64,000 nucleotides of DNA from AC-32 sp963763475. GTDB lineage: Bacteria; Actinomycetota; Thermoleophilia; Gaiellales; Gaiellaceae. Shown here one piece after another: positions 47,500 to 56,356 of the stretch. Below the pieces are notes generated by a model. It had not been told where the DNA came from and made no database searches. It saw only the letters and a program-made list of their open reading frames with translations. The stretch spans positions 1-64,000 of the forward strand of contig CAVXOR010000001.1 in assembly GCA_963763475.1 (NCBI GenBank). Direction: 5' to 3'. How positions within the stretch are numbered: position 1 is the stretch's first letter; each line of letters starts with the position of its first letter. Both the position numbers and the translations under genes were made by a program.

Positions 47500-47978
47500 T
47501 CGCCTCGGTCGCCGTCGAAGAGGCGCTGCTCGTCCTCAAGGTGGCGTTCCTCGTCCTGCTCTACCTGTTCATCTGGCGAATCGTGCGCTCGGCCGCCCGT
47601 GACGTGCGCATGCCGCAGGAGAGCTTCGTGCTCGCGCCCGGTTCGGTGCCCGGGCTCGGCCAGGAGCAGTCGCAGGTCGCCAGCGGACGGCTCGTGGTCG
47701 TGCAGAGCCCCGCGCTCGAGGAGGGCGACGAGCTGACGCTCGACTCGGCGGCGCTGCTGCTCGGCCGCGGGTCGAGCAACGACGTCAACCTGGCCCGCGA
47801 CGAGTACGCCTCGACGAACCACGCCCGGGTCGAGCCGCGCCGCGACGGGGTCTGGCTCGAGGACGTCGGCTCGACGAACGGCACGTACCTGAACGGCATC
47901 CGGCTGACCCGCGCCAAGCGGCTCACGCCGGGCGACATCGTCCGCATCGGCGAGACCGAGCTGAGGTACGAAACGTGA
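47496..47978 (+). CDS. fhaB: Membrane-anchored FHA domain protein FhaB
   Basis: 160 residues. An N-terminal helix (ALLVLKVAFLVLLYLFIW) anchors a single FHA domain: ALLLGRGSSNDVNLARDEYASTNHARVE in parts and LEDVGSTNGTYLNG. It matches actinobacterial FhaB/FipA, a PknA/PknB substrate needed for division under stress. GTG 47496 overlaps the fhaA stop and its own stop overlaps the phosphatase start, so all three are coupled. Confidence 0.92.
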   Translation: MIASVAVEEALLVLKVAFLVLLYLFIWRIVRSAARDVRMPQESFVLAPGSVPGLGQEQSQVASGRLVVVQSPALEEGDELTLDSAALLLGRGSSNDVNLARDEYASTNHARVEPRRDGVWLEDVGSTNGTYLNGIRLTRAKRLTPGDIVRIGETELRYET

Positions 47979-49132
47979 GCTCGATCCTGGGCGGGTCGGC
48001 GAGCGTCACCGACACCGGCCGGCGGCGGCGTCACAACGAGGACGCCTACGTCTGCGAGCCGCCGCTGTTCGCGGTCGCCGACGGGATGGGCGGTGCGCAG
48101 GCGGGCGAGCTCGCCTCGGGCCTGGCGGCGGCTGCGCTGCGCGACGAGACCTCCGAGCTCGCGGGCGGCGAGCAGCGCGTCGACGACCTGATCCAGGAGG
48201 CCAACCGCCGCGTCTACGAGCGGCAGTCGCAGGACGCCTCGGCCTCCGGGATGGGCACGACGATGACGGTGGCGCTGGTCGAGGACGGCCGGGTCGCGAT
48301 CGGCCACGTCGGCGACTCCCGCGCCTACCTGATCCGCGACCGCAAGCTGGAGCAGCTGACCGAGGACCACTCACTGGTGGCCGAGCTCGTCCGCAGCGGC
48401 AAGCTCTCGCCCGAGGAGGCGGAGGGCCACCCGCAGCGCTCCGTGATCACACGCGCCCTCGGCACCGATCCCGACGTGGACGTCGACACCTTCTCGGTCG
48501 ACGCCAAGCCCGGCGACCTGTTCTTGCTCTGCTCGGACGGGCTGACCTCGATGGTCGACGACGAGACGATTCTGCGCGAGGTCGAGCGCAACCGCGACGA
48601 CCTGAAGGCCGCCGCGAAGGCGCTCGTCCGCGCGGCGAACAAGGGCGGCGGCGAGGACAACATCACCGTCGTCTTCTTCGAGATCGCGCGCAGCGACGAC
48701 GGCCACGCCACCGAGCGCACCGTCGCGCTGCCGCCGGTCGAGGAGGACGACGCCGAAGAGACGCTCGACGAGCATCACGGCGTGCCGCCGGTCGCGGTCC
48801 GGCGCGCGGAGAACGGCCACGCCGGCCGGCGGGCGCTGTTCGCCCTGCTCGCGCTGCTTGCGATCGTCGCCCTCTGCGGCGTCGCCGTCTGGGGCCTCTG
48901 GCGCTCGCACTTCGTCGGCGCCGAGCAGGACGGGCATGTCGTCGTCTACCAGGGCCTGCCCTGGAACGTGGTCGGCAACGTCAAGCTCTACCGCCCCGTC
49001 TACGTGAGCCCGCTGGTCTCCGCGCAGCTGAGCCAGGCCGAGCGGCGGAAGCTGTTCGACCACAGCCTGCGCAGTGAGGGCTCGGCGCGGGCCGCGGTGC
49101 GCCGCTACGAGGAGCAGATCGGAGCAGGATGA
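47975..49132 (+). CDS. pstP: PP2C-family Ser/Thr phosphatase PstP
   Basis: 385 residues. The PP2C domain (about 8-240) contains RRHNEDAY, FAVADGMGGAQAGELAS (metal aspartates), GMGTTMTVALV, IGHVGDSRAYLI, DLFLLCSDGLTSMV and GGGEDNITVV. An acidic linker, a membrane helix (ALFALLALLAIVALCGVAVWGLW) and a short extracellular part with VYQGLPWNVVG follow, exactly the PstP layout. It reverses phosphorylation by the neighbouring kinases. GTG 47975 overlaps the fhaB stop. Confidence 0.94.
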   Translation: MSSILGGSASVTDTGRRRRHNEDAYVCEPPLFAVADGMGGAQAGELASGLAAAALRDETSELAGGEQRVDDLIQEANRRVYERQSQDASASGMGTTMTVALVEDGRVAIGHVGDSRAYLIRDRKLEQLTEDHSLVAELVRSGKLSPEEAEGHPQRSVITRALGTDPDVDVDTFSVDAKPGDLFLLCSDGLTSMVDDETILREVERNRDDLKAAAKALVRAANKGGGEDNITVVFFEIARSDDGHATERTVALPPVEEDDAEETLDEHHGVPPVAVRRAENGHAGRRALFALLALLAIVALCGVAVWGLWRSHFVGAEQDGHVVVYQGLPWNVVGNVKLYRPVYVSPLVSAQLSQAERRKLFDHSLRSEGSARAAVRRYEEQIGAG

Positions 49133-50433
49133 GCCTCCGGAACCGAGAGCTGGCGAACCTCGTCGTCGTCGGCGCGCTCACCGCTCTCGGGTTCGCGAGC
49201 GTCTACATCGCGAGGCAGGAGGTCGTCTCGACCGCCTCGCTCTCGTACGCGCTCTTCTTCTTCGCGCTCTACCTCGCGGCCCATCTGGTCGGCCGCCTGA
49301 CCGTCCCCTACGCCGACCCCTACCTCTTGCCGATGGCGGGCTTGCTGACCGGGATCGGCCTGACCGAGATCTACCGGCTGAACCCCTCCGACGCCTTCCG
49401 CCAGGGGCTCTGGATCGTGGTCGCGCTCGGCGCGTTCTCGGCGACGCTCTTCCTGCTGCGCCACGATTACCGGCAGCTCGAGAGCTACAAGTACCTCTTC
49501 GGCGTCTCGGCGATCGTGCTGCTCGTGCTCCCGGCGCTCCCCGGGCTCGGGACGACGGTCAACGGCGCGCGGCTGTGGGTCCACGTCGGCTCGCTGCAAT
49601 TCCAGCCCGGTGAGCTGGCGAAGGTCTTCCTGATCGTCTTCCTCGCCGGCTACCTGCGCGAGAAGCGCGAGGTGCTCGCGCAGGGCCGCCTGAAGGACTT
49701 CGGGCCGCTGCTGCTGATCTGGGGCGGCGCGATGCTCGTGCTCGTCGAGACGAACGATCTCGGCTCGGCGCTCCTGTATTTCGGGATCTTCCTCGGGATG
49801 CTCTACGTGGCCACCGGCCGCGCGGCCTACGTCGCCATCGGAGCAGCCCTCTTCCTCGCGGGCGCGGCCGGCGTCTACAAGGTCGTCCCGCACGTGCGTG
49901 ACCGCGTGACGATCTGGCTGCACCCCTGGACCGACCATCCGGTCCATTGCGCCCTGACCGGCAAGCCCGCGCTGCGGCAGGACTGCGCGAGCTACCAGCT
50001 CGTCAAGTCGCTCTACTCGGTCTCGCACGGGAACTGGTTCGGCACCGGGCTGGGCAAGGGGACCTTCGAGACGACGTCCGGGCACGAGCTGATCCCGTAC
50101 CTGAACACGGACTTCATCTATTCGGCGCTCGCGCAGGAGCTCGGACTCGTCGGCGTCGCCGCGCTGCTGCTCGTCTACATGCTCTTCGTCGCGCGGGGCT
50201 TCAAGATCGCGATGCTCTCGGAGGACGGCTTCTCGAAGCTGCTTGCGGTCGGGTTGACCTTCGCCTTCGCACTGCAGACGTTCATCATCGTCGGGGGGAT
50301 CCTGAGGATCATCCCGCTGACTGGGATCACGCTCCCGTTCATCAGCTACGGCGGCTCGAGCGTGGTCGCGAACTTCGTCCTGCTCGCGGGCCTCCTGCTG
50401 ATCTCCAACCGTGCGAACGCGAGGCGTACGTGA
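49129..50433 (+). CDS. rodA: SEDS-family peptidoglycan glycosyltransferase (RodA/FtsW)
   Basis: 434 residues with about ten helices. SEDS features are VNGARLWVHVGSLQFQPGELAKVFLIVFLAGYL in parts, DLGSALLYFGIFLGMLYVATGR in parts (catalytic-site aspartate region), LIPYLNTDFIYSALAQELGLVG in parts and GITLPFISYGGSSVVANFVLLAGL in parts. It polymerises lipid II together with a class B PBP, here the next gene. It is called RodA by position in the actinobacterial rodA-pbpA pair; FtsW cannot be excluded by sequence. ATG 49129 overlaps pstP. Confidence 0.92.
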   Translation: MSLRNRELANLVVVGALTALGFASVYIARQEVVSTASLSYALFFFALYLAAHLVGRLTVPYADPYLLPMAGLLTGIGLTEIYRLNPSDAFRQGLWIVVALGAFSATLFLLRHDYRQLESYKYLFGVSAIVLLVLPALPGLGTTVNGARLWVHVGSLQFQPGELAKVFLIVFLAGYLREKREVLAQGRLKDFGPLLLIWGGAMLVLVETNDLGSALLYFGIFLGMLYVATGRAAYVAIGAALFLAGAAGVYKVVPHVRDRVTIWLHPWTDHPVHCALTGKPALRQDCASYQLVKSLYSVSHGNWFGTGLGKGTFETTSGHELIPYLNTDFIYSALAQELGLVGVAALLLVYMLFVARGFKIAMLSEDGFSKLLAVGLTFAFALQTFIIVGGILRIIPLTGITLPFISYGGSSVVANFVLLAGLLLISNRANARRT

Positions 50434-51917
50434 ACCGGCAGATCGCCCGGCTCGCGCTCGTCGGCGTGGCGCTCCTGACGGCGTTGATCGTCGGGACGAC
50501 GTACTGGCAGACCTGGGCGAGCGCCGGACTCGCCGACCGCCAGGACAACGAGATCCAGCGCGTGGCGCAGTTCTCGATCCGGCGCGGCCTGATCCGCGCG
50601 GCCGACGGCACGATCCTCGCCTCGAACCGCATCAAGAAGGCCGGCGGCCAGAAGCTCTACCTGCGCCGCTACCCGCAGCACAGCCTGTTCTCGCACCTCG
50701 TCGGGTACTCGACCCAGTCCCGTTCGCGCGCCGGGCTCGAGGCGTCGATGAACGACTACCTGACCGGCTCGAACGCGAACCTCGGCACCGTCCTCAAGAC
50801 GACGCTGGACAGGATCCGCGGCGCGACGATCAAGGGCAACGACGTCTGGCTGAACGTCCGCCCTGGAGCCCAGCGCATCGCCATGCAGCAGCTCCAGGGG
50901 AAGTGCGGCTCGGTGGTCGCGCTCGATCCGCGCAACGGGAAGCTGCTGGTGATGGCCTCGCGGCCGACCTACGACCCGAACCTGATCGAGACCGACTTCG
51001 CGCGGATCAACAACATCCGCTCGGCGTGCCGCCCGGCCGCGCCGCTGCTGAACCGCGCCACCGACGGCCTCTACACACCGGGCTCGACGTTCAAGGTCGT
51101 GACCGCCAGCGCGGCTCTCGACAGCCGCAAGTTCACGCCCGAATCCCGCTTCGACGATCCCGGCTACTGCATCGAGTACGGCCAGAAGGTCCGGAATGCC
51201 GGCAACCCTGAAGCCCCGGAGACCTTCGGCTCGGTCGACCTGGTCACCGGCCTGGAGCACTCGATCAACTCGGTCTTCTGCAACATTGGCAAGGCGCTGG
51301 GCGCGGGTCGCGTGCTCGGCACCGCCAAGCAGTTCGGTTTCTACGAGGACCCACCGCTCGAGACACCCGGGAACGAGCGGGCGCCCAGCGGGCTGTATCA
51401 CGGTCCGAGGCTCTTCAAGCCGAAGGATCCGGCGACTCAGGTCGATCCTGGCCGGCTCGCGTTCGGGCAGGAGGCGCTGCTGGCGACTCCCTTGCAGATG
51501 GCGATGGTGGCGGCAGCGATCGCGGACGGCGGGGTGGTGATGGAACCGCAGGCCGTCGACCGCGTCGTCTCGCCGAGCGGCGGGATCGTGACGAGGACGC
51601 ATCCGCACAAATACCGCCGGGCGACCACCAGGCAGACGGCTCGCGACATCACATCGATGATGGTCGGCGCCGTCGAGAACGGCACGGGCACCGCAGCGCA
51701 GATCCCTGGAATCAAGGTCGCCGGCAAGACGGGCACGGCCGAGACGGGCGTCGACGGCCGCTATACGTCGTGGTTCATCTGCTTCGCACCGGCCGACCAT
51801 CCCCGCGTCGCGGTGGCCGTCGTGCTCCAGAACCAGACCGGCTTCGGCGGCCAGGTTTCCGCCCCGATCGCGAAGTCCGTGATGCAGGCGATCCTGGCCG
51901 GAGGGTCGAACCCCTAA
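50430..51917 (+). CDS. pbpA: Class B penicillin-binding protein (PbpA)
   Basis: 495 residues. One N-terminal helix (LALVGVALLTALIVGTTYW), a dimerisation domain with RRGLIRAADGTILASNR, then the transpeptidase domain. Catalytic motifs are GSTFKVVTA (SxxK), EHSINSVF (SxN) and AGKTGTAE (KTG). It crosslinks peptidoglycan strands made by the SEDS partner. GTG 50430 overlaps the rodA stop. Cysteines in GKCGSV, RSACRP, PGYCIEYG and VFCNIG could form extracellular disulfides. There are no PASTA domains; these are on the kinase encoded next. Confidence 0.94.
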   Translation: MNRQIARLALVGVALLTALIVGTTYWQTWASAGLADRQDNEIQRVAQFSIRRGLIRAADGTILASNRIKKAGGQKLYLRRYPQHSLFSHLVGYSTQSRSRAGLEASMNDYLTGSNANLGTVLKTTLDRIRGATIKGNDVWLNVRPGAQRIAMQQLQGKCGSVVALDPRNGKLLVMASRPTYDPNLIETDFARINNIRSACRPAAPLLNRATDGLYTPGSTFKVVTASAALDSRKFTPESRFDDPGYCIEYGQKVRNAGNPEAPETFGSVDLVTGLEHSINSVFCNIGKALGAGRVLGTAKQFGFYEDPPLETPGNERAPSGLYHGPRLFKPKDPATQVDPGRLAFGQEALLATPLQMAMVAAAIADGGVVMEPQAVDRVVSPSGGIVTRTHPHKYRRATTRQTARDITSMMVGAVENGTGTAAQIPGIKVAGKTGTAETGVDGRYTSWFICFAPADHPRVAVAVVLQNQTGFGGQVSAPIAKSVMQAILAGGSNP

Positions 51918-51931
51918 CCTCCTATGGAGAG

Positions 51932-53875
51932 ATGGCCGTCTCGGACACGCTGATCGGCTCCGTCTTCGACGGCCGCTACCGCATCGAGCGGAAGCTCGGC
52001 GCCGGCGGGATGGCGGACGTCTACCTCGCCGAGGACCAGGAGCTTGGCCGCCGCGTCGCGATCAAGATCCTCAACGACCGCCACGCGGCCGACGACTCGT
52101 TCATCGAGCGCTTCCGTCGCGAGGCCAAGAACGCGGCCGGCCTCTCGCACCCGAACATCGTCTCGATCTACGACCGCGGCGAGGCCGAGGGCACCTATTA
52201 CATCGCGATGGAGTACCTCGACGGCCGCTCGCTGAAGGAGCTGATCGTCGGCCGTGGTCCCGCCCCGATCAAGGTCGCGATCGACTACTCGCGCCAGGTG
52301 CTGGCGGCGGTGGGGTTCGCGCACAAGCACGGGATCGTCCACCGCGACATCAAGCCGCACAACGTGCTGATCGGCCCCGAGGGCCGGCTGAAGGTGACCG
52401 ATTTCGGCATCGCCCGCTCGGGCGCGAGCCAGATGACCGAGGTCGGCTCGATCATCGGCACCGCGCAGTACCTCTCGCCCGAGCAGGCACGCGGGGCACA
52501 GGTCGACCAGACCTCGGACCTCTACTCGGTCGGCGTCGTGCTCTACGAGATGCTGACCGGGCAGGTGCCGTTCACGGGCGACACGCCGCTCGAGATCGCG
52601 ATGAAGCACCTCTCGGAGATCCCGCGCCCTCCCTCCGAGCTGCGGCCCGAGGTGCCGCACGACCTGGACTCGGTCGTCCTGCGCGCGCTGGCCAAGGATC
52701 CCGCTGAGCGCTACCAGAGCGCCGAGGAGATGGACGCCGACCTGGTACGCATCGCCGAGGGTCTGCCGGTCGACCCGGAGACCGAGACGATGGCAACGGC
52801 GGTGCTGTCCGGGTCGGGCCTGATGGCCGCCGCGCCGACCTCCGTGATCACGCGGCCGGCCGGTGCCGCCCCCGTCCGCACCGCGCCGCCCGGTAGAACC
52901 CCACCCGCCGGTTACTACGGCTACGAAGGCCCGCCGCGGCGGCGCCGGCCCGTCTGGCCGTGGGTGCTGTCGGTGCTGCTCCTCCTGGCGGCCGCCGGAG
53001 CGGCCTGGTTCGCGTACACGAAGATCCAGGACCAGCTGGACGCGAACAAGCCGGTCTCGGTGCCGTTCGTGAAGGGATTGACCGAGCAGCTCGCCGTGGA
53101 CAAGATCCGGGGTGCAGGCCTGGTGCCGCAGGTGGCGCGCGAGTTCGACGACACGGTCGAGAAGGGCACCGTGATCGACCAGAGCCCCGACCCCGGCGAG
53201 AAGGTGGCCAAGCACGGCGGCGTGGACATCACGGTCTCGAAGGGCAAGGAGACGGTGCAGGTGCCGAGCGTGATCGGCAAGAACCGCGACGACGCGATCA
53301 GCACGCTCGTCAACGCGGGCCTCGACCCACACGCGTTCGACGTCGCCTCGAGCAAGCCGACCGGGACGGTGACCGCGCAGGATCCGCCGCCGGGCAAGGT
53401 GGTCGAGAAGGGCAGCCGCGTGCGGGTCAACGTCTCCAGCGGGCCGGCCGACGTGACCGTGCCCTCGGTCATCGGCCTCTCGTTCGAGCAGGCCACCACG
53501 ACGCTGCGCGGCCAGGGCTTCCTGGTCTCGCGAGTCGACGTCGACAGCGAGCGGCCGCTGGGAATCGTCGTCGACCAGAGCCCGAGCGGCACCGCCCCGA
53601 AGGGCACGACCATCCAGCTCAGCATCTCGAAGGGCCCGAAGCAGTCGACGGTTCCCGACGTGACGAGCCAGGACGAGGAATCGGCGCGCTCGACGCTCCA
53701 GGCGGCGGGCTTCAAGGTGACGGTGACGCGCCAGGAGGTGACCGATCCGGGTCTCGACGGCATCGTGCTCAGCCAGAGCCCCACCGGCAGCACGAAGGCG
53801 CCGCAGGGCTCGACCGTGAAGATCGTGGTCGGACAATTGCTCCCGACCGAGCCTCCACCCCCGCCGCTGCCGTGA
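51932..53875 (+). CDS. pknB: PASTA-domain Ser/Thr protein kinase PknB
   Basis: 647 residues. The kinase domain (about 13-275) has LGAGGMADVYLAED, VAIKILN, GIVHRDIKPHNVLI, DFGIARS, GTAQYLSPEQARG. A Pro-rich juxtamembrane segment, a helix (WVLSVLLLLAAAGAAWFAY) and four PASTA repeats follow, starting near VPFVKGLTEQ, VPSVIGKNRD, VPSVIGLSFE and VPDVTSQDEE, which sense muropeptides or lipid II outside the cell. ATG 51932 follows GGAGAG. It is coupled to the ligase gene (GTGA) and phosphorylates FHA proteins and cell-wall enzymes in relatives. Confidence 0.96.
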   Translation: MAVSDTLIGSVFDGRYRIERKLGAGGMADVYLAEDQELGRRVAIKILNDRHAADDSFIERFRREAKNAAGLSHPNIVSIYDRGEAEGTYYIAMEYLDGRSLKELIVGRGPAPIKVAIDYSRQVLAAVGFAHKHGIVHRDIKPHNVLIGPEGRLKVTDFGIARSGASQMTEVGSIIGTAQYLSPEQARGAQVDQTSDLYSVGVVLYEMLTGQVPFTGDTPLEIAMKHLSEIPRPPSELRPEVPHDLDSVVLRALAKDPAERYQSAEEMDADLVRIAEGLPVDPETETMATAVLSGSGLMAAAPTSVITRPAGAAPVRTAPPGRTPPAGYYGYEGPPRRRRPVWPWVLSVLLLLAAAGAAWFAYTKIQDQLDANKPVSVPFVKGLTEQLAVDKIRGAGLVPQVAREFDDTVEKGTVIDQSPDPGEKVAKHGGVDITVSKGKETVQVPSVIGKNRDDAISTLVNAGLDPHAFDVASSKPTGTVTAQDPPPGKVVEKGSRVRVNVSSGPADVTVPSVIGLSFEQATTTLRGQGFLVSRVDVDSERPLGIVVDQSPSGTAPKGTTIQLSISKGPKQSTVPDVTSQDEESARSTLQAAGFKVTVTRQEVTDPGLDGIVLSQSPTGSTKAPQGSTVKIVVGQLLPTEPPPPPLP

Positions 53876-54882
53876 TCGGCCGCGTCCGCGTCGCGGTGCT
53901 GCTCGGCGGTCGCTCGTCGGAGCACGACATCTCCCTCGCCTCGGCGCGCTCCGTGATCGACGCGCTCGACCCCGAGCGCTACGAGACGGTCACGGTCGAG
54001 ATCGGCCGCGACGGCCGCTGGGAGCTCGGGACCGGCAACGGCTCCGTCGCCGAGACGCTCCCCGTGCCGACCTCGAAGGTGCCGGCGACGCTGGGCGAGG
54101 TCGACGTCGTCTTCCCGGTCCTGCACGGGCCGTTCGGCGAGGACGGCACGGTGCAGGGCCTGCTCGAACTCGCGGGCGTCCCCTACGTCGGCGCGGGGGT
54201 GCTCGGCTCGGCGCTGGCGATGGACAAGGACGTCTTCAAGGCGGTGATGCGCGACCGCGGCATCCCGGTCACACGGAACGTCACGCTGCGCCAGGGCGAA
54301 GGCCCGGAAAACCCGTTCGGCTACCCGGCCTTCGTCAAGCCGGCGCGGCTCGGCTCGTCGGTGGGGATCTCGAAGGTGCACGACGACGACGAGCTCGCGA
54401 CCGCCGTCGCGCTCGCCTTCGAGCACGACGAGAAGGTGCTGGTCGAGGAGTTCGTGGACGGCGTCGAGGTCGAGTGCGGCGTGCTCGGCAACGAGCAGCC
54501 GGAGGCGTCACTCCCGGGCGAGATCGTCTCGCACGGCTTTGAGGGCGCCGACTGGTACGACTACTCGGCCAAGTACGCAGAGGGCGGGATGGACCTGATC
54601 GTCCCGCCGCGGCTCGAGCGGGAGACGATCGACCGCGTCCGGGAGCTGTCCGTGCAAGCGTTCGTGGCCGGCGAGGTCGAGGGCATGGCGCGGGTCGACT
54701 TCTTCGTGCGGCCCGACGGTGAGGTACTCGTCAACGAGCTGAACACGATCCCCGGCTTCACCGCGACGAGCGTCTACGCAAAGCTGTTCGAGGAGTCCGG
54801 CCTGCCCTACCCGGAGCTGGTCGACCGCCTGGTGCAGCTGGCGCTCGAGCGGCACGAGCGCCGCTCGCGCCTGCGCTTCTAG
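53872..54882 (+). CDS. ddl: D-alanine--D-alanine ligase
   Basis: 336 residues of ATP-grasp fold. Ddl signatures are VLLGGRSSEHDISLASA, VFPVLHGPFGEDGTVQGLLEL in parts, GSALAMDKDVFKAVM, FVKPARLGSSVGISKV and VLVNELNTIPGFTATSVYAKLFE in parts (metal-binding Glu/Asn and D-Ala sites). It makes the D-Ala-D-Ala end of the peptidoglycan stem peptide, the substrate of PbpA. GTG 53872 overlaps the pknB stop. Its 3' end overlaps by four bases the convergent kinase gene. Confidence 0.95.
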   Translation: MIGRVRVAVLLGGRSSEHDISLASARSVIDALDPERYETVTVEIGRDGRWELGTGNGSVAETLPVPTSKVPATLGEVDVVFPVLHGPFGEDGTVQGLLELAGVPYVGAGVLGSALAMDKDVFKAVMRDRGIPVTRNVTLRQGEGPENPFGYPAFVKPARLGSSVGISKVHDDDELATAVALAFEHDEKVLVEEFVDGVEVECGVLGNEQPEASLPGEIVSHGFEGADWYDYSAKYAEGGMDLIVPPRLERETIDRVRELSVQAFVAGEVEGMARVDFFVRPDGEVLVNELNTIPGFTATSVYAKLFEESGLPYPELVDRLVQLALERHERRSRLRF

Positions 54883-56330
54883 CTGCGGCGCGCCCTGACC
54901 TCGTTCACGTGCACCGCGTCGTCGGCGCCCAGGTCGGTGATCCAGATCACGTAGTAACGCGCGGATCCGCCGCGCAGCGCGAAGGGAGTGGTGGCGCCGA
55001 CCGTGCGCGGGTCGGAGACCTTCGAGAACGGCCCGCCCGCCGAGTTGCCCGCCTCGATCACAGCCGTGTAGCCGGGGGTATCGGTGGTGACGGTCAGCGT
55101 GGAGACCTGCTTCGGCGCCCCGGCGTCGAGCACGAGCCCGACACCTTCCTTCGCGAAGCTCTGATAGTGCTCGGTCGTCCAGTAGCTGGCGGGGTCGCCA
55201 TCGGTCGCCTCGCGCACCGCCTCGTCGTGCTCCTGCCGGTCGCCGTCCGGGTCGTACGCCCCGACGCCTGCGAGCCGGATCGGGCCGGCGGCCGCCGATT
55301 TCTTCTGGCCGACGAGGCCGGAGAGCTTGTCGGTCGAGTCGGTAAGGGCGAAGACGGCGGCGAGGATCCCCGCCAGCACGGCCAGGCCCGCGAGCAGCAG
55401 GATCAGCGGGCCGATGGTCGGGCGGCCGGCAGGATGCCGCGGCGCGTGCTGGCCGCGTCTCCGCGTCGGCACGACCATCGTCTCGGCCCCGGAGGCGGCG
55501 GTCTCGGGCCCGAGGCAGGCGTTCAGCTCCGCGCAGAGCTCCTCCATCGAGCCGAACCGGTCGCGCGGCTCCTTTGCCATCGCGCGCCTGATCACCGCGT
55601 CGAGCCGCGGTGAGACATCCGGCCGCCGCTCGCGCACGCTCGGCGGGGGCTCGTTGATGTGCCGCAGCGCGACGGCGACGAAGTTGTCGCCGGGGAACGG
55701 CACCTCACCGGCGAGCAGCTCGTAGAGCACGGCGCCGAGCGAGTAGACGTCGCTCTGGGCGTCGACCTTCGAGCCGCGCGCCTGCTCGGGCGCGATGTAG
55801 TCGCTCGTGCCCATCACGGTGCCGGTCTGCGTCAGGCCGCCCTTGACGTCGAGCGAGCGGGCGATCCCGAAGTCGGTCACCTTGGCCTCGCCGTCGCCAT
55901 TCAGGAGCACGTTCTGAGGCTTCACATCGCGGTGGACGAGCCCGTGCTCGTGCGCGAAGCCGAGCGCACGCGCGATCTGCAGGGTAAGCCGCACGGCGTC
56001 CTGCTCGGGCAGCGGCCCCTCGCGCTCGACGAGCGACTTCAGATTCTCGCCGTGGACGTACTCGAAGACGATGTACTGACGCTCTTCCTGCTCACCGCGG
56101 TCGATCACGGTGACGATGTTCGGGTGCGACAGCTGCGCGACCGAGCGCGCCTCGCGGCGGAAGCGCTCGACGTAGTCGGTGTCGGCCGTGAACTGCGAGT
56201 GGAGCACCTTCAGCGCGACGTCACGCTCGAGCAACCGGTCGTGCGCGCGGTAGACGCTCGACATACCGCCGGTGCCGACGAGCTCCTGGAGCTCGTAGCG
56301 GTCCGCGATCAGCTCCCCCACCACAACCAA
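54879..56330 (-). CDS. Ser/Thr protein kinase with discoidin-like extracellular domain
   Basis: 483 residues. The kinase domain has VGTGGMSSVYRAHD, VALKVLHSQF, GLVHRDVKPQNVLL, DFGIARS, GTSDYIAPEQARG. After about 310 residues comes a helix (LILLLAGLAVLAGILAAVFAL). A C-terminal domain of about 150 residues follows, with YDPDGDRQEHDEAVREATDGDPASYWTTEHYQ in parts, GVGLVLDAGAPKQVSTLTVTT in parts and YYVIWITDLG. This resembles F5/8 type C (discoidin) carbohydrate-binding domains, unlike PknB's PASTA repeats, so it may sense a glycan. The start is uncertain: TTG 56330 or GTG 56324/56321. Confidence 0.88.
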   Translation of the reverse strand: MVVVGELIADRYELQELVGTGGMSSVYRAHDRLLERDVALKVLHSQFTADTDYVERFRREARSVAQLSHPNIVTVIDRGEQEERQYIVFEYVHGENLKSLVEREGPLPEQDAVRLTLQIARALGFAHEHGLVHRDVKPQNVLLNGDGEAKVTDFGIARSLDVKGGLTQTGTVMGTSDYIAPEQARGSKVDAQSDVYSLGAVLYELLAGEVPFPGDNFVAVALRHINEPPPSVRERRPDVSPRLDAVIRRAMAKEPRDRFGSMEELCAELNACLGPETAASGAETMVVPTRRRGQHAPRHPAGRPTIGPLILLLAGLAVLAGILAAVFALTDSTDKLSGLVGQKKSAAAGPIRLAGVGAYDPDGDRQEHDEAVREATDGDPASYWTTEHYQSFAKEGVGLVLDAGAPKQVSTLTVTTDTPGYTAVIEAGNSAGGPFSKVSDPRTVGATTPFALRGGSARYYVIWITDLGADDAVHVNEVRARRS

Positions 56331-56356
56331 TGAAGTGTGCCCGTCGGCGGGTCGGG

